Positions 1-8,655 of a stretch of DNA of 63,423 nucleotides are shown here, piece by piece. A program made the position numbers and the translations under genes. Source of the DNA: CALFUK01 sp964450495 (GTDB taxonomy: Bacteria > Bacteroidota > Bacteroidia > Chitinophagales > Saprospiraceae); the NCBI GenBank assembly GCA_964450495.1, contig CAYVFU010000019.1, forward strand, positions 1 to 63,423, given 5' to 3'. How positions within the stretch are numbered: the first letter of the stretch is position 1; each line of letters begins with the position of its first letter. The notes beneath the pieces were generated by a model. That model searched no databases. It was given only the letters and a program-made list of their open reading frames with translations, and had not been told where the DNA came from.

Positions 1-39
1 TTTTATTAGTACAAATCAATTAGTTACCGTGCAGCCAAA

Positions 40-489
40 ATGCCCGATTCAATAAAAGAAATTATTGACCCAATTCGAACTAGTTTAAAACAATTGTATC
101 CAAATTCCGAAATCACATTAAAAACTAATGGACAATTATTCAGTTCAAGAACTAACCTGACTATACTTTTTCAAAATCTTATAGAAAATGGAATTAAATA
201 CAATAAAAGCGGCATCAAAAGAATAGAGTTAGATTTTCATGAACAGGAGACTCAAAATGTTATTACTGTGAAAGATAATGGTATTGGAATTCCAGATGAA
301 TATCAAAATCAGATATTTAAATTATTTTCACGATTACATTCTGACGGTGAATTTGAAGGTACTGGAATTGGACTCTCAACCTGTAAGAAAATTGTAGAAG
401 AGCACTTGAATGGAGAACTTACATTAAGTAGCAATCCTAATGAAGGCACAACATTTAGGATTGATATTCCTATAGAAAGAAGCAATTAG
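40..489 (+). CDS. Histidine kinase C-terminal ATPase part (partial, probable frameshift at the left edge)
   Basis: This is the C-terminal HATPase_c domain of a sensor histidine kinase, which binds ATP to autophosphorylate a histidine that would lie upstream of the window. Visible motifs in order are the N box (ENGIKYN), G1 (DNGIGIP), the F box (IFKLFSRL) and G2 (GTGIGLSTCKKIV). It closely resembles the end of the TPR kinase at 8656-10602. The frame has a stop at 7-9, so it cannot continue leftward. Frame 2 before it reads FISTNQLVTVQPK, which is what normally links the histidine helix to the ATPase domain. A one-base loss in the AAAA run at 37-40 would join the two frames. The ATG at 40 is therefore probably internal rather than a real start. 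The family call is firm. Whether this is a pseudogene or a sequence error is not known. Confidence 0.75.
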   Translation: MPDSIKEIIDPIRTSLKQLYPNSEITLKTNGQLFSSRTNLTILFQNLIENGIKYNKSGIKRIELDFHEQETQNVITVKDNGIGIPDEYQNQIFKLFSRLHSDGEFEGTGIGLSTCKKIVEEHLNGELTLSSNPNEGTTFRIDIPIERSN

Positions 490-562
490 AATTTATTTAT
501 AAGTGTGCTACTTTTATTTTTTTCTAATTTGATCAAAACTTAAGTCACTATTTAATTTGGTG

Positions 563-808
563 TTAATTGCAGTCCAAGCCAATTGATATAAAAAATGCTA
601 CGGCTTCAGGTAAAGTGTTGGTTGATATTTCTGATTCCGCAGTTAGATTATTTGTTCGAATAATGTTTTCGTCGTTATGGCATACTGTCCAATCGGCAGA
701 GTCACCTGTATTAGTAACTGTACCTGTACATCGACGGCAATCGTCCTCAGTGCTACAAGCTGTAGAAATAGTTAATAGGGTGAATAGAATGAATGCTAAT
801 TGTTTCAT
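563..808 (-). CDS. Small cysteine-containing lipoprotein, function unknown
   Basis: An 81-residue protein with a signal peptide and a lipobox-like end (TISTAC, lipidated Cys18), so probably an outer-membrane or periplasmic lipoprotein. After the lipid anchor there are further cysteines (CRRC, a Cys in the middle and one at the end) that could form disulfides or bind a ligand. I chose the ATG at 808. The frame can be extended to a TTG at 817, but the signal peptide begins naturally at MKQLAFIL. I do not recognise a domain. It stands alone between the kinase fragment and the convergent-side sulfatase, with no shared operon visible. Confidence 0.6.
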   Translation of the reverse strand: MKQLAFILFTLLTISTACSTEDDCRRCTGTVTNTGDSADWTVCHNDENIIRTNNLTAESEISTNTLPEAVAFFISIGLDCN

Positions 809-953
809 ATAGAGCAATTTAAATTGACTATTACAAACATTAAGATATTCTTTTATTTACCATTGTGCTTTATTCATAGCAAACAATGTCATGTAGTACA
901 ATTCATAAAAGATATTTTTTAGAGAACTTTACAGTTAGATATCATTTTTTATT

Positions 954-2345
954 TTAATTAGCTGTAAAAGTATCCCCTTGGGTTTTCATCCAATTATCAA
1001 TAGCGTTTTTGAAATTAGATACTGTCGATTTATATACTGGATTGTTTGCCAAATTGTTCATTTCTTCTGGATCAGTGTTGAGATTATAAAGTTCAAATTC
1101 TGGTCTTTTTCTATAGCGTTGGACTATGTCATTTGCTTCTTTATTATGGCCAGCTTTTGCAAGCCAAGAAAGATACATTTTGCGTACATGACGATCTTCC
1201 ATTTTGTCTACATAGCCAAAGTCAAATCCGTTTATTACTCTAATGGCATAAAGATTATTCGGAGTTTGATTCCAGATTAATTTGTACTGACCATCTGTAA
1301 CTGCTCTTATGTTATACTCTGGTCCTACACGTTTATTGTTGTACAAGAAAAAGGCATGTTCTCTATGCGTAGTTTTGTCTCCTCTTAATATCGGCAATAA
1401 GCTTTTCCCATCTAAATGTAATGGTGCTTTTCCTCCTCCGGCATCAATTAGTGTAGGTAAAATATCACAGTATTGCGTTAGTGCATGTGTTTCTAGTTTT
1501 TTATTGAAAGGTTCTGGCCATTTCATGATGCATGCAGATCGCACACCCCAATCATAGGTAGTCCATTTTCCGCCTGGCATCCCGGCTCCATTTTCATCTA
1601 GGACAATCAGAGCTGTATTAACATCGAGATTATGTTTTTCTAGCACATGCCTAGCTTTACCTACTTGTTCATCAAAAAGCTTTACTTCTGCTAGATAGCC
1701 TGTGTAGTAATGACGCGTTTCCTTTGTATCTACTAAGTTGCTGGGAAGTACAATCGTATTTGGATCCCAAGCAGAAGTGTCTCCTGCATTCCATGGGGCG
1801 TGGGCATGGACCGAACAAATAATGAGGCAGAAAGGTTGGTCATTGTCACGCGTCATAAACTCAGTAACTCCGTCCCAGTTTTCTAAAGGCCTTCCATTGT
1901 AATTGGCATCTTTAGTAAACCCTGGAATTATTTCAAAAGGGTAAACTGATGTTGGTTTAAAATGCATTTTACCCGTTAACCCAACTCGATACCCAATGGC
2001 ATTTAGGTGTTGCACAATGCTTAATGTTCCTTCATTCGTTGCGGCATGATTGGCGTTGCAACCATTTTTATTTGGCATTAATCCTGTAAGTAGTTCGGCT
2101 CTTGTTGGCGCACATATAGCTTCTGAGACAAACATGTTTTTGAATAGTATTCCTTCTTCAGCTAACTTGTCAATATTGGGAGTTATATTTAAATTATTTG
2201 AGTTGTAGCAACCAATATTATTCGCACTTATATCATCTCCGAGAATAATTAAAAAATTTGGTTGTTGTGATTGGCTGAAGATAGAATTACTATTTATAAT
2301 AAAGGTAAGATAAAGTAGTATCTGGTATAAGTGTTGGATTTTCAT
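954..2345 (-). CDS. Secreted sulfatase (S1 family, heparan-N-sulfatase-like)
   Basis: A 463-residue type I sulfatase that hydrolyses sulfate esters or N-sulfates, probably from sulfated polysaccharides, in the periplasm or outside the cell. The N terminus is a signal peptide ending near IFSQSQ. The metal-binding aspartate pair is at D37-D38 (LGDD). The formylglycine signature is C78-A-P-T-R82 followed by AELLTG. The position after proline is usually Ser or Ala, and Thr is a tolerated variant. Later motifs include TGKMHF, HAPW and KWTTYDWGVRSACIMKWP, typical of the sulfamidase-like subgroup. There is no T9SS tail, so it is probably periplasmic. No anaerobic or copper formylglycine-generating enzyme is encoded nearby. 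The substrate is not readable from sequence. Confidence 0.88.
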   Translation of the reverse strand: MKIQHLYQILLYLTFIINSNSIFSQSQQPNFLIILGDDISANNIGCYNSNNLNITPNIDKLAEEGILFKNMFVSEAICAPTRAELLTGLMPNKNGCNANHAATNEGTLSIVQHLNAIGYRVGLTGKMHFKPTSVYPFEIIPGFTKDANYNGRPLENWDGVTEFMTRDNDQPFCLIICSVHAHAPWNAGDTSAWDPNTIVLPSNLVDTKETRHYYTGYLAEVKLFDEQVGKARHVLEKHNLDVNTALIVLDENGAGMPGGKWTTYDWGVRSACIMKWPEPFNKKLETHALTQYCDILPTLIDAGGGKAPLHLDGKSLLPILRGDKTTHREHAFFLYNNKRVGPEYNIRAVTDGQYKLIWNQTPNNLYAIRVINGFDFGYVDKMEDRHVRKMYLSWLAKAGHNKEANDIVQRYRKRPEFELYNLNTDPEEMNNLANNPVYKSTVSNFKNAIDNWMKTQGDTFTAN

Positions 2346-2445
2346 AATATAAATACTAATGCCAGTTTCTTTAGGTTTGATTTTAGATTATGGTTTAGTT
2401 CTACAGCCTAAAATGACAAAATTGTTGAATTGTGTTTTACCCATT

Positions 2446-3075
2446 TTAGAAGTAATTGGAAGCGACATAAAGAACAGTAACTATTAGAAATGTAATTAGA
2501 AAAGCAGTGTAAGCTATTTCTAATTGGAGATAATTTCTTGATATACTTTTGCTCATGAAGTAATTAAATCTTGTGAGATTTCCAATTTGCAAGTTTTGGC
2601 TTTTTAAAACTTTTTTCATTGACAATTCATATTCTTCAAAGTCTGGAACTTCAAATAACATAAAGTTGTTTTCTTCTAAATTTGGATATTTCTTCTTGAT
2701 GGTATTGTTAAATACATTATACATCGTGTAGCTAAAAGGTTTTGCTGCTAGAATTGCAAAAATTAGAGAAATAGAAAGCCCAACAATTAGCACAGGAATA
2801 ATTTTTTCAGCAAAAGAAGCGTTACCATCAAAATAACTTTCAAATATAATTAAGGCAGATATGATAGCAGTATTTATTCTGATTAAAATAGCAGCTTTTT
2901 TATCTGCTATCGAAATTGAATTCATGATCAGTCTATTTTGATTTTTTAAATAGACGCCGAAGGACTTTCTGGGTTCCTTTTTTGAATCATAAATATCATT
3001 AACTGGATTCTTTTTACTTTTCGAAGTCTGTTTGCCAGGACTTATATCAGTGGTTTGTTGAGCTTCATTTTCCAT
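2446..3075 (-). CDS. Pycsar-effector-like membrane protein (PycTM / DUF5706 family)
   Basis: A 209-residue protein with a hydrophilic N terminus (1-50), then a conserved helix ADKKAAILIRINTAIIS that starts the PycTM (DUF5706) domain. Membrane segments are at about 61-80, 91-111 and 186-206. The loop contains the family-like pattern NNFMLFEVPDFEEYELSMKK and NLTRFNYFMSKSISRNYLQL. In characterised Pycsar systems such proteins are activated by cyclic CMP or UMP and permeabilise the inner membrane during phage infection. Here no nucleotide cyclase gene is adjacent: the neighbours are a sulfatase and a DinB-like protein. It may be an orphan effector, respond to a distant cyclase, or have another membrane role. 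The family assignment rests on my recognition of the motif pattern. Confidence 0.7.
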   Translation of the reverse strand: MENEAQQTTDISPGKQTSKSKKNPVNDIYDSKKEPRKSFGVYLKNQNRLIMNSISIADKKAAILIRINTAIISALIIFESYFDGNASFAEKIIPVLIVGLSISLIFAILAAKPFSYTMYNVFNNTIKKKYPNLEENNFMLFEVPDFEEYELSMKKVLKSQNLQIGNLTRFNYFMSKSISRNYLQLEIAYTAFLITFLIVTVLYVASNYF

Positions 3076-3255
3076 TAGATCACAGTTTGAATGTTTAAAA
3101 TGGCTTCTAAGTATTAATTAAACTAAGAATTCTTTTCCATAACTGAGAATTATAAGTAACGTATTATGCATATCTCCTGTTTCAGTGGGAAACGAAGTAT
3201 GGATGATCTTTACAATATTGTTATTTATTCAAAAAAATTTGACTTGCTTTTGGAT

Positions 3256-3720
3256 TTATTGTCTTGTCTCAGTTTGCGTATCCAATAGCCTGCGGTGATA
3301 ATTTATCTGACCTAAATGATAATTCAAATGTCCATGTAGATGAATAATTGTAAATGCCATTCCTGTTTCTTGTTCCCAAATCAACATTGGAAAATTGTCT
3401 TGAAGTTGCTCTGGTGAAAGGGTGTTTAGTGCATTATCTACGATTGCAATTGTTTCGTCAATTTGTTTGTACAGTTCAGCTCGGGGAACAGATTTTCCGG
3501 CAAACTCAAATTCTCTATCTCTGATGTAGCCAATGTTCAAAATACCATTTCCGATATATGTGTTGAGATTGCCAACAAGGTGAAGACAAAGATTGCCACC
3601 AGAGTTTTTAATCGATTTTTCTATTTCCCATAAAGCTTTATCACTGTTGTACAGTCTTATCTCAGATTTCAGTTTTGCCAAATCTCTTTTGAATAGTTCT
3701 TTGAATGCTTCGATTACCAT
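3256..3720 (-). CDS. DinB-like (DUF1572-type) putative metal-binding protein
   Basis: A 154-residue four-helix-bundle protein of the DinB/YfiT superfamily. Characteristic histidines are in LCLHLVGNL and in the C-terminal HLHGHLNYHLGQINYHRR, and they probably hold a divalent metal. Members include thiol S-transferases that use bacillithiol or mycothiol, but many have no known reaction. A YpdA-type bacillithiol-disulfide reductase at 28972 makes a thiol-transfer role conceivable, although that link is inference. The start ATG at 3720 lies inside the end of the upstream membrane-protein gene, which it overlaps by 59 bases in another frame, so the two are probably cotranscribed. Confidence 0.78.
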   Translation of the reverse strand: MVIEAFKELFKRDLAKLKSEIRLYNSDKALWEIEKSIKNSGGNLCLHLVGNLNTYIGNGILNIGYIRDREFEFAGKSVPRAELYKQIDETIAIVDNALNTLSPEQLQDNFPMLIWEQETGMAFTIIHLHGHLNYHLGQINYHRRLLDTQTETRQ

Positions 3721-4210
3721 AGTAGTTATTTGTATTTGATAGACTATATCTCGATTGAGTGAATGATTGGTAGCTGTCTGTTTTCGCAGTAGGTGAAATA
3801 TGAAATGTTTTTCCAGCCAATATCAATATCAAAACAGGTACAATCACCGCCATCGCCAGAGAACTAATCCCTAATATTTTATCCATCATGGTGATAAACA
3901 TATTAATCATGATGATGTGATATATAAGATGAGGTATACTGAATACTAAATTTCCATAAGCAGTCAAACGGACAGTTCCATCCTCGAACCTATATAGGGT
4001 ATATATAGAAAGCGAAGCAAGCGCGCAGAAGAATGCTCCAACGTCACGAATGAAATGATCATTGAAAGGCCCCATGCTGTCAATCCAATGGAAATTAAAA
4101 CCCAAGTGCGGAAAGCTACTGTAAAAGCTTTGGGGAAAGAATAGCGCCAAGATACCAAGTAAGCCGTTTGCAAAGACTAAGTAGAGCAGTAGATATTTGA
4201 TTTGTTTCAT
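3662..4210 (-). CDS. Four-helix integral membrane protein, function unknown
   Basis: A 182-residue protein with about four transmembrane segments: 5-25, 55-75, 83-105 and 115-133. It includes a conserved-looking loop WIDSMGPFNDHFIRDVGAFF and a helix with IPHLIYH. The pattern resembles uncharacterised small membrane proteins found in many bacteria. After the last helix there is a polar tail (about 135-182) whose final 20 codons overlap the start of the DinB-like gene in a different frame. The tail may be a late extension after loss of an earlier stop, because the membrane core would normally end near LAGKTFH. I can assign no function. Confidence 0.65.
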   Translation of the reverse strand: MKQIKYLLLYLVFANGLLGILALFFPQSFYSSFPHLGFNFHWIDSMGPFNDHFIRDVGAFFCALASLSIYTLYRFEDGTVRLTAYGNLVFSIPHLIYHIIMINMFITMMDKILGISSLAMAVIVPVLILILAGKTFHISPTAKTDSYQSFTQSRYSLSNTNNYYGNRSIQRTIQKRFGKTEI

Positions 4211-4280
4211 GCGAAAACAATTTAGTGTTACTTTTTTCTCTTATTCAATATTCAGGGAAAAATGTAATCTCGCCTAGCCA

Positions 4281-5918
4281 TTAAGACAAATACTTCCCAA
4301 CGATAGGCATTCGCCTCCCCATCCCAAATGCTTTTGAGGATACCCTCAATACTGGCGCAGTTTGATAACGTTTAAATTCATTGATATTCACTAATCTCAG
4401 GATACGTTTGACAAGCGCTTCATCATAGCCCATAGCAATGATTTCTTTTGGTCCTTGTTGTTCTTCTATGTAATGAAATAATATTTTATCCAGTATGTCA
4501 TACTCTGGCAAACTGTCGCTGTCTTTTTGATTTGGTCGTAACTCAGCAGATGGCGGTTTGGTTATTGAATTTTCGGGTATGAGCTCACCATCTTTATTGA
4601 TGTATCTGGCAAGTGCAAACACATCTGTTTTATAAACATCGCCAATGACTGATAAACCTCCTGCCATATCTCCATACAAGGTTCCGTAGCCTACAGCTGC
4701 TTCACTCTTATTGGATGTGTTCAATAATATGTTGCCAAATTTATTCGAAATGGCCATTAATAAAGTACCTCTTGTTCTTGCCTGTATGTTTTCTTCTGTA
4801 ACATTAAAGGGTTTGTCTCCAAAGACTGGTGATAGTTTGTCCATAAAGGAATCGTATACGTCTTTGATGGCAATAATATCGTAGTGAATACCAAAATTTT
4901 CGCAAAGTGCAACAGCATCATTTACGGAGTGATCAGATGAAAATTGAGACGGCATTAATAGAACGCGAACATTTTCAGGACCTAATGCTCTGGCTGCTAA
5001 TGCAGTTGTAACTGCAGAGTCAATGCCACCAGACAATCCAATAACCGCCTTAGAAAACCCTAGCTTGCTGAAGTAATCCTTAATCCCTAAAACAATCGCA
5101 TCATGAATTTCCAGAATTTTGTCTTTTGGTTGTTCGACAGATTGCGTTGCGTTTTGAACCTCATCCAAATCAAACACCTTCATGCTTTCCTCGAAGTAGG
5201 GGAGCTCTTCAAAGATTTGGCCATTTGGACTCATCACTAATGATCCACCATCGAAAATTAATTCTGTTTGTGCACCCACATGATTCACATAAAACATGGG
5301 GATGTTATAGCGAGCAATATTTGCCTTGCACACATGGATGCGAGATTCCGCATGATCATAATTGAATGGCGATGCTGATACATTCAAGATGCATGAAGGG
5401 CCTTCTTTCTGCATTTCATCTAAAGGGCAGATTGTATACAATGGATTGTCATTTCCAACATTCCAAATGTCTTCACAAACGGTTAATGAAAAACGAACCC
5501 CTTTAAATTCATAAGTGCCCCATTCAGTAGCAGGTTCAAAGTAGCGGTATTCATCAAACACATCGTAGGTCGGTAATAAGGTTTTGTGTTGGACAAATTT
5601 GATTTCATTCTCATAAAGAAAATAAACAGAATTGTATAAGTCTTTGCCTTCTATGACCGGATTGCGCGAAGGAGAACCAACTACAATAGCAACCTTATTC
5701 GATGCTTCTTTTAGCTTATCAATTGCTGCTTCACATTGCTTGATGAAATCGTCAAATTCTAAAAAGTCTCTGGGTGGGTATCCACAAGTTGCCAATTCTG
5801 AGAAACAAATGATATCAGCATGTTGGCCTTCTGCCCAGCGAACAGCCTCTATCATTTTATTGACATTCCCTTCAAAGTTTCCAATGTGATAATTCAATTG
5901 AGCAATAGCAATCTTCAT
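4281..5918 (-). CDS. nadE: Glutamine-dependent NAD+ synthetase
   Basis: A 545-residue cytosolic enzyme that amidates nicotinic acid adenine dinucleotide to NAD+, using ammonia released from glutamine. The N-terminal nitrilase-type glutaminase domain has the catalytic triad E41 (FSELATCGYPP), K112 (HKTLLPTY) and C148 (TVCEDIW). The C-terminal synthetase domain has the ATP-pyrophosphatase loop SGGIDS at 296-301, followed by TRGTLLM, NTSNKSE and GYGTLYGDMAGG. The length is normal for the fused bacterial form. It is transcribed divergently from the photolyase gene. A TACTTTTG box 26 bases upstream of the ATG on the same strand is a plausible -7 element. No anomaly is visible. Confidence 0.97.
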   Translation of the reverse strand: MKIAIAQLNYHIGNFEGNVNKMIEAVRWAEGQHADIICFSELATCGYPPRDFLEFDDFIKQCEAAIDKLKEASNKVAIVVGSPSRNPVIEGKDLYNSVYFLYENEIKFVQHKTLLPTYDVFDEYRYFEPATEWGTYEFKGVRFSLTVCEDIWNVGNDNPLYTICPLDEMQKEGPSCILNVSASPFNYDHAESRIHVCKANIARYNIPMFYVNHVGAQTELIFDGGSLVMSPNGQIFEELPYFEESMKVFDLDEVQNATQSVEQPKDKILEIHDAIVLGIKDYFSKLGFSKAVIGLSGGIDSAVTTALAARALGPENVRVLLMPSQFSSDHSVNDAVALCENFGIHYDIIAIKDVYDSFMDKLSPVFGDKPFNVTEENIQARTRGTLLMAISNKFGNILLNTSNKSEAAVGYGTLYGDMAGGLSVIGDVYKTDVFALARYINKDGELIPENSITKPPSAELRPNQKDSDSLPEYDILDKILFHYIEEQQGPKEIIAMGYDEALVKRILRLVNINEFKRYQTAPVLRVSSKAFGMGRRMPIVGKYLS

Positions 5919-5943
5919 TCTTTGTTTTTTCTTGATTAAAGCG

Positions 5944-5951
5944 CAAAAGTA
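5944..5951 (-). promoter_or_regulatory. Putative -7 promoter box for nadE
   Basis: On the minus strand the sequence reads TACTTTTGC, matching the Bacteroidota -7 consensus TAnnTTTG. It would start transcription about 20 bases before the nadE ATG. No TTG lies at the ideal 19-21 base spacing upstream, so the call is tentative. Confidence 0.4.
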
Positions 5952-5994
5952 ATGATTTTGAAGATGAAGATTATGAAAACAAATTACCTGTCAA

Positions 5995-7479
5995 ATGCAT
6001 TACTATAGCATGTCCGTTAAAGCAAAGACGAGGGTGAACATCGTATGGTTAAAACGTGATTTGCGTTTGACTGATCATGCACCTTTTGCTGAAGCTGAAT
6101 GCCATGATCTTCCCTATATTATAGTGTATGCATTTGAACCTTCTTTAGTGGCTCATGAAGATACCTCGTCAAGGCATTTGAGTTTTATCTATCATTCTTT
6201 AGTGGAGATTAATGAACAGCTACTGCCCCTCAATAGGACCGTGTTGATCTATCATGAAGAGATAGTTAATGTACTACAATCTTTGATAAATCAATTTGAT
6301 GTACAAAATATGTATAGCCATCAAGAAAGTGGCATTAACCTTACGTGGAAGAGAGATAAAGTAGTGAGCAGATTTTGCAATGCTCATCATATCCATTGGG
6401 TGGAGTTTCAACGAGACGGTATACATAGAGGTATAAAAAACAGAAGAGGCTGGGATAAGCAATGGTTTGCAACAATGTCACAAAAATGCATTGATCCAAA
6501 ATTTTCAAAAGCGACCGAGCAACTAAATGTTAAAAATCCATACCCGTTGTCTGTAAAATTGCTTGAGCAGTTAAACAGCTATCCTAAGCAAATGCAAATA
6601 CCTGGGAGTATGGCAGCACAAAGGTACATGCACTCATTTTGTGAAGGCCGGGGAATCGGCTACCATTGGAAAATATCAAAACCTACTGAAAGCCGAGAAT
6701 CTTGTAGCCGTTTATCACCCTATTTGGCTTGGGGAAATTTGAGTATCCGACAAGCCTATCAATATATAAAAGCTCATCCGAATTTTAAAAAACACAAACG
6801 AGCTTTTGGTGGGTGTTTGACCAGATTAAAATGGCATTGTCACTTCATCCAAAAGTTTGAAGTGGAATGTAAATACGAAACCAGACACATCAACAAAGGA
6901 TATGATTCTTTGCCTTTTGAAAATAAGGAAAGTTGGTTAGAGGCATGGAAGACAGGGACAACTGGATTTCCTTTAGTTGATGCTTGCATGAGATGTGTGA
7001 TCGCAACAGGATGGATTAATTTTCGAATGCGGGCGATGTTGGTTTCTTTTTTGACTCATCATTTAGATCAAGATTGGAGAAGAGGAGCATATCATTTAGC
7101 ACAACAGTTTTTAGATTACGAACCAGGTATTCACTACCCTCAGTTTCAAATGCAAGCAGGGACAACTGGAGTAAATACAGTTAGAATATATAATCCTGTC
7201 AAACAATCGATGGATCATGATCCAGAAGGTATATTTATCAAAAAATGGGTGCCTGAACTGCGAGATATGCCAACGGAATATATTCACGAACCATGGAAAC
7301 TGACACAGTCTCTATTTGGTTCTTTAAATCATGCTTATCCATCACCAATCATCAATTTGGAAGAACGAGGCAGATTCGCAAGAAAAAAAATATGGGGACA
7401 TCGATCAAATTTGAAAGTAAAGCAAGAACAACAACGAATTTTATTGACACATACAAGACGATCAAATGTTACTGACTAA
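5995..7479 (+). CDS. Cryptochrome/DNA photolyase family flavoprotein
   Basis: A 494-residue protein of the photolyase/cryptochrome superfamily. These FAD proteins use blue light to split pyrimidine dimers or to signal. The N-terminal alpha/beta domain begins VNIVWLKRDLRLTDHAPF, the typical antenna-domain start. The C-terminal FAD domain carries RLKWHCHFIQKFE, TGFPLVDACMRCVIATGWINFRMR, QAGTTGVNTVRIYNP and FIKKWVPEL, all diagnostic. The ATG at 6010 (MSVKAKTR) is an equally good start and fits family length slightly better. The last 14 bases overlap the start of a flavin reductase gene, suggesting translational coupling. Repair and photoreceptor roles cannot be separated from sequence alone. A second, distantly related photolyase lies at 21911. 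Confidence 0.9.
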   Translation: MHYYSMSVKAKTRVNIVWLKRDLRLTDHAPFAEAECHDLPYIIVYAFEPSLVAHEDTSSRHLSFIYHSLVEINEQLLPLNRTVLIYHEEIVNVLQSLINQFDVQNMYSHQESGINLTWKRDKVVSRFCNAHHIHWVEFQRDGIHRGIKNRRGWDKQWFATMSQKCIDPKFSKATEQLNVKNPYPLSVKLLEQLNSYPKQMQIPGSMAAQRYMHSFCEGRGIGYHWKISKPTESRESCSRLSPYLAWGNLSIRQAYQYIKAHPNFKKHKRAFGGCLTRLKWHCHFIQKFEVECKYETRHINKGYDSLPFENKESWLEAWKTGTTGFPLVDACMRCVIATGWINFRMRAMLVSFLTHHLDQDWRRGAYHLAQQFLDYEPGIHYPQFQMQAGTTGVNTVRIYNPVKQSMDHDPEGIFIKKWVPELRDMPTEYIHEPWKLTQSLFGSLNHAYPSPIINLEERGRFARKKIWGHRSNLKVKQEQQRILLTHTRRSNVTD

Positions 7480-8095
7480 ACAAGACATCAAAAGCCTTCA
7501 AAAAGTAAGAAGACTAAATATCATTAATTCCATAACAGGAATAAAACCTGCTAATCTTGTTGGCACTAAGTCGAAAAACGGCCTGACTAATTTAGCTATT
7601 ATTAGTTCTGTGGTCCACCTTGGTAGCAATCCTGCTTTTATTGGATTTATCATGCGACCAACGGGTAGTGTTCCTCGACACACCTATGAGAACATTAAAG
7701 AGACTGGTGTTTATACCATTAATCATGTTCATGAATCATTCATCAAACAAGCACATTATACTTCTGCAAAATTTGATCGCGATGAATCAGAATTTGATGG
7801 CGTAAAACTTACCGAAGAATACCTCGATTCATGTCATGCTCCGTTTGTAAAAGAAAGTCAATTAAAGATGAGCTTATCTTTGGTTGAAGAAGTTTCAATT
7901 AAGATCAATGGTACGATTATGTTGGTTGGCGAAATCCAACAATTGATCATTCCTGATGAAGTTGTCAGTGAGGAAGGTCATATTAATTTGAGTAAACTAA
8001 ATACGGCAGGCATTAGTGGATTGAATTCATATTATGGACTGAACTATATTGATTCATTTCCTTACGCGAGGAAGAAGGAGTTGCCAGAATTTTAG
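7466..8095 (+). CDS. Flavin reductase / FMN-binding split-barrel protein
   Basis: A 209-residue protein with the flavin reductase-like split-barrel fold, which binds FMN or FAD and reduces free flavin with NAD(P)H. The family core is visible in GTKSKNGLTNLAIISSVVHLGSNPAFIGF, followed by TYENIKETGVYTINHV and later SLSLVEEVSIKINGTIMLVGEI. Its ATG lies 14 bases inside the photolyase/cryptochrome gene, in another frame. This tight arrangement suggests the two are made together and that it may supply reduced flavin or reduce the photolyase cofactor, but that partnership is inference. The C terminus (AGISGLNSYYGLN) is typical of the Bacteroidota members. Confidence 0.88.
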   Translation: MLLTKQDIKSLQKVRRLNIINSITGIKPANLVGTKSKNGLTNLAIISSVVHLGSNPAFIGFIMRPTGSVPRHTYENIKETGVYTINHVHESFIKQAHYTSAKFDRDESEFDGVKLTEEYLDSCHAPFVKESQLKMSLSLVEEVSIKINGTIMLVGEIQQLIIPDEVVSEEGHINLSKLNTAGISGLNSYYGLNYIDSFPYARKKELPEF

Positions 8096-8281
8096 TCTGG
8101 TTTATTGAATAGGTTTACTCAAATTAACTATATCTAATCAGCTTTAAATCAATTCATTAGCTACCCTGTATAGAATTGAATTTTTGATTGTTTGTAGAAA
8201 AATACTTTGGCAGAATGCAATCCAAATACTAAAGCCCTGTTTTGTATCATAAATGTAGGTAATGCATTAAATTTTAGAATC

Positions 8282-8289
8282 TATCTTTG
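8282..8289 (+). promoter_or_regulatory. Putative -7 promoter box for the TPR histidine kinase
   Basis: TATCTTTGC matches the Bacteroidota -7 consensus TAnnTTTG. It sits only about 13 bases before the TTG start at 8302, which would leave a very short leader. No TTG is found at the expected -33 spacing. Confidence 0.4.
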
Positions 8290-8301
8290 CGGTAAAAAGA
8301 A

Positions 8302-8640
8302 TTGAAGACGATACAGTATAAAGTTTGGGTTAAACTACTGATCAATGCCCGTATTGGTAGCTATCTATTCTTTGTATTGGTAGGGACAACACTCCAGTTT
8401 ACGGCTCATACTCAATCGTTTTATGTAGATAGTCTAGAAAACGCACTTTCAACAACAACGATTAGCACAGATAGTATTGCTTTAATGATTGAGTTGAGTA
8501 AACACTTGACTGAAAACCATCCATCAAAAGCGATGACTTATGCTAGAAAAGCTCGACGAATTTCACTTAAAAGCAAGGATATAAAACAAGAGATATCAGC
8601 CATGTTTTATATAGGGATATTGCTGTATGACAACCCATAG
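8302..8640 (+). pseudogene. N-terminal fragment of TPR sensor histidine kinase, ended by an in-frame TAG
   Basis: This 112-codon frame starts at a TTG (in-frame TAA just upstream at 8293). It encodes a signal peptide (GSYLFFVLVGTTLQFTAHTQS) and the first TPR-like helices (LSKHLTENHPSKAMTYARKA). It ends at TAG 8638-8640. The very next codons (TRDKSLMYFMDGEQMAREN) are in the same frame and continue the TPR pattern into the 8656 reading frame, so both belong to one ancestral gene of about 766 codons. The change is most simply one nonsense substitution, for example CAG to TAG. Suppression, sequence error and true inactivation are all possible. Confidence 0.75.
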
Positions 8641-8655
8641 ACAAGAGACAAATCC

